Assembly: GCA_002771395.1 (NCBI GenBank)
Contig: PCSS01000274.1
Location: 1 to 15,570, forward strand
Reading direction: 5' to 3'
DNA from: Bacteroidetes bacterium CG23_combo_of_CG06-09_8_20_14_all_32_9
GTDB taxonomy: Bacteria; Bacteroidota; Bacteroidia; Bacteroidales; GWA2-32-17
DNA: 15,570 nt
Shown here: in pieces, positions 12,704 to 15,570 of the stretch
Layout of the letters: the number at the start of each line of letters is the position of its first letter
Numbering within the stretch: the stretch's first letter is position 1
The notes under the pieces: model-generated
Databases searched by the model: none
What the model was told of the DNA's origin: nothing
The model's input: the letters and a program-made list of their open reading frames with translations, nothing else
Position numbers and translations under genes: made by a program

Positions 12704-15570
12704 TCAAATAATTGCATCGTACAATATTTCAACCGGGTGAAATGCTTTTCTTCCTGTTCCATCTTTAATTTGACACCGGCAACTTGTACCTGTTGCGGCA
12801 ATAATAATTTCAGAACTTAATTTTCTGATTTCGGGAAATAAAACTAATTCCCCAATTTGCATCGAGAGTTTGTAATGCTCTTTTTCATAACCAAAAGAGC
12901 CGGCCATACCACAACAACCCGAAGGAATTTCGGTTGCTTTGTAATTTATTGGAATTGTCAACATTTTTAATGTTGGAGAAGTAGAGGCAATAGATTTTTG
13001 CTGACAATGTCCATGTAATTTAATTTCTACAGCTTCAGAAGTAAAAGAATCTGATTTTATGTTTCCTTTTGCAAATTCAGAGGCAATAAATTCATCAATC
13101 ATTAAAGTATTTTTTGCTAATATTTTGGATTTTTCGACTAAAGATTTTTCAACTATTTCAGGATATTCGTCTCTAAATGCAAGAATTGCAGATGGTTCAA
13201 TTCCAATTAAAGGTGTTTCCTCTGTTATTATTTCAGAAAGGTATTTTACATTTTGTTGGGCGATTAATTTTGCTTTACGTAACAATCCTTTTGAAAAATA
13301 AGTTCTGCCACTTTCAATATGCGTAGGAATAACAACTTCATAACCAAGTTTATTTAATAAAAGAATTGCTTTTATTCCAATTTCAGGTTCATTATAGTTA
13401 GTAAATTCATCTGCAAAAAGATAAACTTTCTTATCAAAAGAAATTGAAGAATGCAACTTTTCAAAATATTTGATAAGAGTAGTTTTATAAATTTTTGGCA
13501 TTTTGCGTTTAGATGAGAACCCTGTTAAAGTTTTTCCAAGGTTTGAAAAGAAGTTAAAAAGTATCGGAAAATTAGAGCCAAATTGATTAATTTTCGGACT
13601 AAATGCAATGAGTTTTGTGCGAAAAGGAATTCCGTTGGCATCGTAATAATGCTGAAGAAATTCCGCTTTCATTTTTGCAACATCAACCCCCGACGGACAC
13701 TCTGATTTACAAGCTTTACACGAAAGACACAAGTCCATTATTTCATAAATTTCCTTATGTGCGAATGGATTATTCTTTTTACTGTTTGTAAGGTATTCTC
13801 GCAAAATATTTGCCCTTGCTCTTGTAGTTTGATTTTCATTTCTGCTTGCCATATAACTTGGGCACATTGTACCGCCAATAATTTCCGATTTACGGCAATC
13901 GGCAGAGCCGTTACATTTTTCGGCAGAGCGTAAAATCCCCAAATCGTGCGAAAAATCGAAAATCGTTTCAATTTCTTTTATCGGCTTTTCGGTTTTGTAC
14001 CTCAAACTTGAGTTCATGGGAGGCGTGTCGGTAATTTTTCCGGGATTAAAAATGTGTTTGGGATCCCATGTTTCTTTTATTTGTTTTAAAAGCGAATAAC
14101 ATTGTTCTCCAATCATATATGGAATAAACTCACTACGAAGCCTGCCATCGCCATGTTCACCGCTTAAGGAACCTTTATATTTTTTTACTAATTGAGCCGT
14201 TTCTTTTGCAATTGTTCGGAAAAGCTCTACATCTTTCTGAATTTTCAGGTTTAAAACAGGTCGTATATGAATTTCGCCAGTAGCAATGTGACCATAATGA
14301 ATACCATTGAGATTATATTTTTTTAAAATATCATTTAACTCATTCATATATTGTGGTAACGCTTCCGGGTGAACGGCAGTGTCTTCTATAACAGGAACAG
14401 GTTTGGCATCACCGGGCATTGTGTTAAGCACACCCAGTCCGGCTTTTCTAAGATTCCATACTTTTTTAGTATCGTTGCCAAAAACCACAGGGAAATGATA
14501 ACCAAAGCCGTTTTGCCGCATTTCGGATTCTAAAGCGGTAGTGATTTCAATGATTTCTTTACGTGTATTTTTAGCAAACTCAACAATTAGAAGAGCTTCA
14601 GGTTCACCATCAAGAAAAAAACGGTTTTTGCGTTGCTCAATATTATCTTTTGTAAGATTCAGAATTATTTTATCCATTAGTTCTATGGAAGTCGGATTGT
14701 ACTTCAACGCTATTAAGTTACCCCGAAAAGCATCTTGCAATGAGTTTAAATGGATGCAAACCAAACCAACTTCTTTTGGAGGCAAATCAACAAGGTTAAG
14801 TTTAATTTCGGTGGTAAATGCCAAAGTTCCTTCTGAACCTGCCAATAGTTTGCAGAAATTAAAAGGAACATTGTTATTTAAGAAAGGCGACGATTCACTA
14901 AGGACATCAATAGCATAACCCGTATTTCGACGATGGATTCTTTTATCGGGATATTGCTTATTTATTTCCTTAATGTTATCTGAATTTGATAATATTTCTT
15001 TTATATTTTGATATATTTTATTCTCTAATTTATTACCTGTGCATTTATGTTCAAATTCTTTATTAGTAATTGATTTGAACTCAGCAATGGAACCATCACT
15101 TAAAATAGTTTTTAATTCAAGAAGATGGTCGCGGGTGCTGCCATAAATAAGCGAATGTGCACCACAGGAATTATTGCCAACCATACCGCCAATCATACAA
15201 CGGTTAGAAGTTGAAGTTTCGGGACCAAAAAATAAACCTTTTGGTGCAAGGAATTTATTAAGTTCGTCTAATACAACACCAGGTTCAACACGAATCCATT
15301 TTTCAGTTTCATTTAATTCTAAAATTTTTGTAAGATATTTTGAAACATCAACCACAATGCCGCTTCCAACTACTTGTCCGGCTATAGAAGTGCCGGCAGT
15401 ACGAGGAATAATTGGAACATTGTTTTTAGAGGCAAAAGCAACAGTCTTTTTAATATCGCTGATATTTTTAGGTCTTATAACTACTAAAGGTTTTTCGCGA
15501 TAGACAGATGCATCAGTAGCATAAATAATTCGCGTGGTTTCGTCGCTAAATATATCTCCTTCAATGTAAT
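12704..15570 (-). CDS. YdiJ-type FAD-linked oxidase fused to iron-sulfur and CCG domains (5' end outside window)
   Basis: A large flavoprotein expected to oxidise a D-2-hydroxy acid (D-2-hydroxyglutarate or D-lactate type) and pass electrons through iron-sulfur clusters to the respiratory chain. The frame stays open to the window edge, giving 954 visible residues; a GTG at 15355 is internal, because the FAD-binding stretch PRTAGTSIAGQ lies upstream of it. Numbering from that GTG, the order is: rest of the FAD-binding PCMH domain (GGMVGNNSCGAHS at 56-68, GSEGTLAF at 173-180); FAD-oxidase C domain with GH355, GEIHIRP 360-366 and SGEHGDGRLRS 398-408; a first cysteine set C481, C487, C498-P; a ferredoxin-type set C543, C546, C549, C553-P; and a CCG domain with HGHC (781-784), CCG (814-816) and SCRC (858-861). 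All key cysteines are present. Probably only 10-30 residues are cut off. It is convergent with the zeta-like locus. Confidence 0.9.
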   Translation of the reverse strand, partial: YIEGDIFSDETTRIIYATDASVYREKPLVVIRPKNISDIKKTVAFASKNNVPIIPRTAGTSIAGQVVGSGIVVDVSKYLTKILELNETEKWIRVEPGVVLDELNKFLAPKGLFFGPETSTSNRCMIGGMVGNNSCGAHSLIYGSTRDHLLELKTILSDGSIAEFKSITNKEFEHKCTGNKLENKIYQNIKEILSNSDNIKEINKQYPDKRIHRRNTGYAIDVLSESSPFLNNNVPFNFCKLLAGSEGTLAFTTEIKLNLVDLPPKEVGLVCIHLNSLQDAFRGNLIALKYNPTSIELMDKIILNLTKDNIEQRKNRFFLDGEPEALLIVEFAKNTRKEIIEITTALESEMRQNGFGYHFPVVFGNDTKKVWNLRKAGLGVLNTMPGDAKPVPVIEDTAVHPEALPQYMNELNDILKKYNLNGIHYGHIATGEIHIRPVLNLKIQKDVELFRTIAKETAQLVKKYKGSLSGEHGDGRLRSEFIPYMIGEQCYSLLKQIKETWDPKHIFNPGKITDTPPMNSSLRYKTEKPIKEIETIFDFSHDLGILRSAEKCNGSADCRKSEIIGGTMCPSYMASRNENQTTRARANILREYLTNSKKNNPFAHKEIYEIMDLCLSCKACKSECPSGVDVAKMKAEFLQHYYDANGIPFRTKLIAFSPKINQFGSNFPILFNFFSNLGKTLTGFSSKRKMPKIYKTTLIKYFEKLHSSISFDKKVYLFADEFTNYNEPEIGIKAILLLNKLGYEVVIPTHIESGRTYFSKGLLRKAKLIAQQNVKYLSEIITEETPLIGIEPSAILAFRDEYPEIVEKSLVEKSKILAKNTLMIDEFIASEFAKGNIKSDSFTSEAVEIKLHGHCQQKSIASTSPTLKMLTIPINYKATEIPSGCCGMAGSFGYEKEHYKLSMQIGELVLFPEIRKLSSEIIIAATGTSCRCQIKDGTGRKAFHPVEILYDAII

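Noticed and set aside
12704..15355. GTG at 15355 as the true start of the oxidoreductase
   Set aside because: The frame continues to the window edge and the upstream part encodes the conserved FAD-binding stretch PRTAGTSIAGQ, so the gene extends past the window.
14541..15503. Plus-strand frames of 109 and 125 residues
   Set aside because: They are antisense shadows of the oxidoreductase gene and show no protein family features.

Overview
The window looks like chromosomal DNA of a member of the Bacteroidota, probably an uncultured or environmental Bacteroidales-like lineage. Three things support this. The DNA is AT-rich with almost no Shine-Dalgarno sequences. Several start sites are preceded by TAnnTTTG, the Bacteroidota -7 promoter element. 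The gene content includes families typical of that phylum: a DUF4831 lipoprotein, a BatA-type double-membrane-anchor protein with a VWA fold, and a stand-alone RecB/AddA-like helicase-nuclease. No rRNA, tRNA, phage, transposase gene or CRISPR array was seen.

Layout. Bases 82-5827 carry four minus-strand genes: a DEDDh 3'-5' exonuclease, a conserved hypothetical protein, a 1071-residue UvrD/RecB-type helicase with a C-terminal PD-(D/E)XK nuclease, and a small helical hypothetical protein. The 5828-6242 gap lies between divergent genes and contains a strict 42-bp tandem array of five units plus a partial sixth. From 6243 to 11249 the genes are on the plus strand: the DUF4831 lipoprotein, the BatA-type protein, and a tightly spaced pair made of a PlsC-like acyltransferase and an omega-amidase-type nitrilase. 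After a 620-bp gap full of repeats comes a broken zeta-toxin-like NTPase gene with a 53-residue partner gene overlapping its end. The window closes with a convergent, large flavin plus iron-sulfur oxidoreductase of the YdiJ type, whose first residues lie beyond the right edge.

How the parts relate. Most genes are ordinary housekeeping genes. Two DNA-processing enzymes (exonuclease and helicase-nuclease) lie near each other but are separated by an unrelated hypothetical gene and sizeable gaps, so no shared operon is evident. The acyltransferase and amidase are probably co-transcribed, with a 4-bp gap between them.

The less ordinary content is between the genes. A 113-bp nested palindromic element is present in two near-identical, inversely oriented copies about 10.5 kb apart (761-873 and 11383-11495). 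A second G-rich hairpin family is also present twice (about 4985-5032 and 11682-11715). The 42-bp array has an internal 21-bp half-period. Several other long inverted repeats lie between genes. I found no clear new defence or metabolic system. The best candidates for a closer look are the palindromic element family, the 42-bp array, and the damaged zeta-like gene with its small partner.
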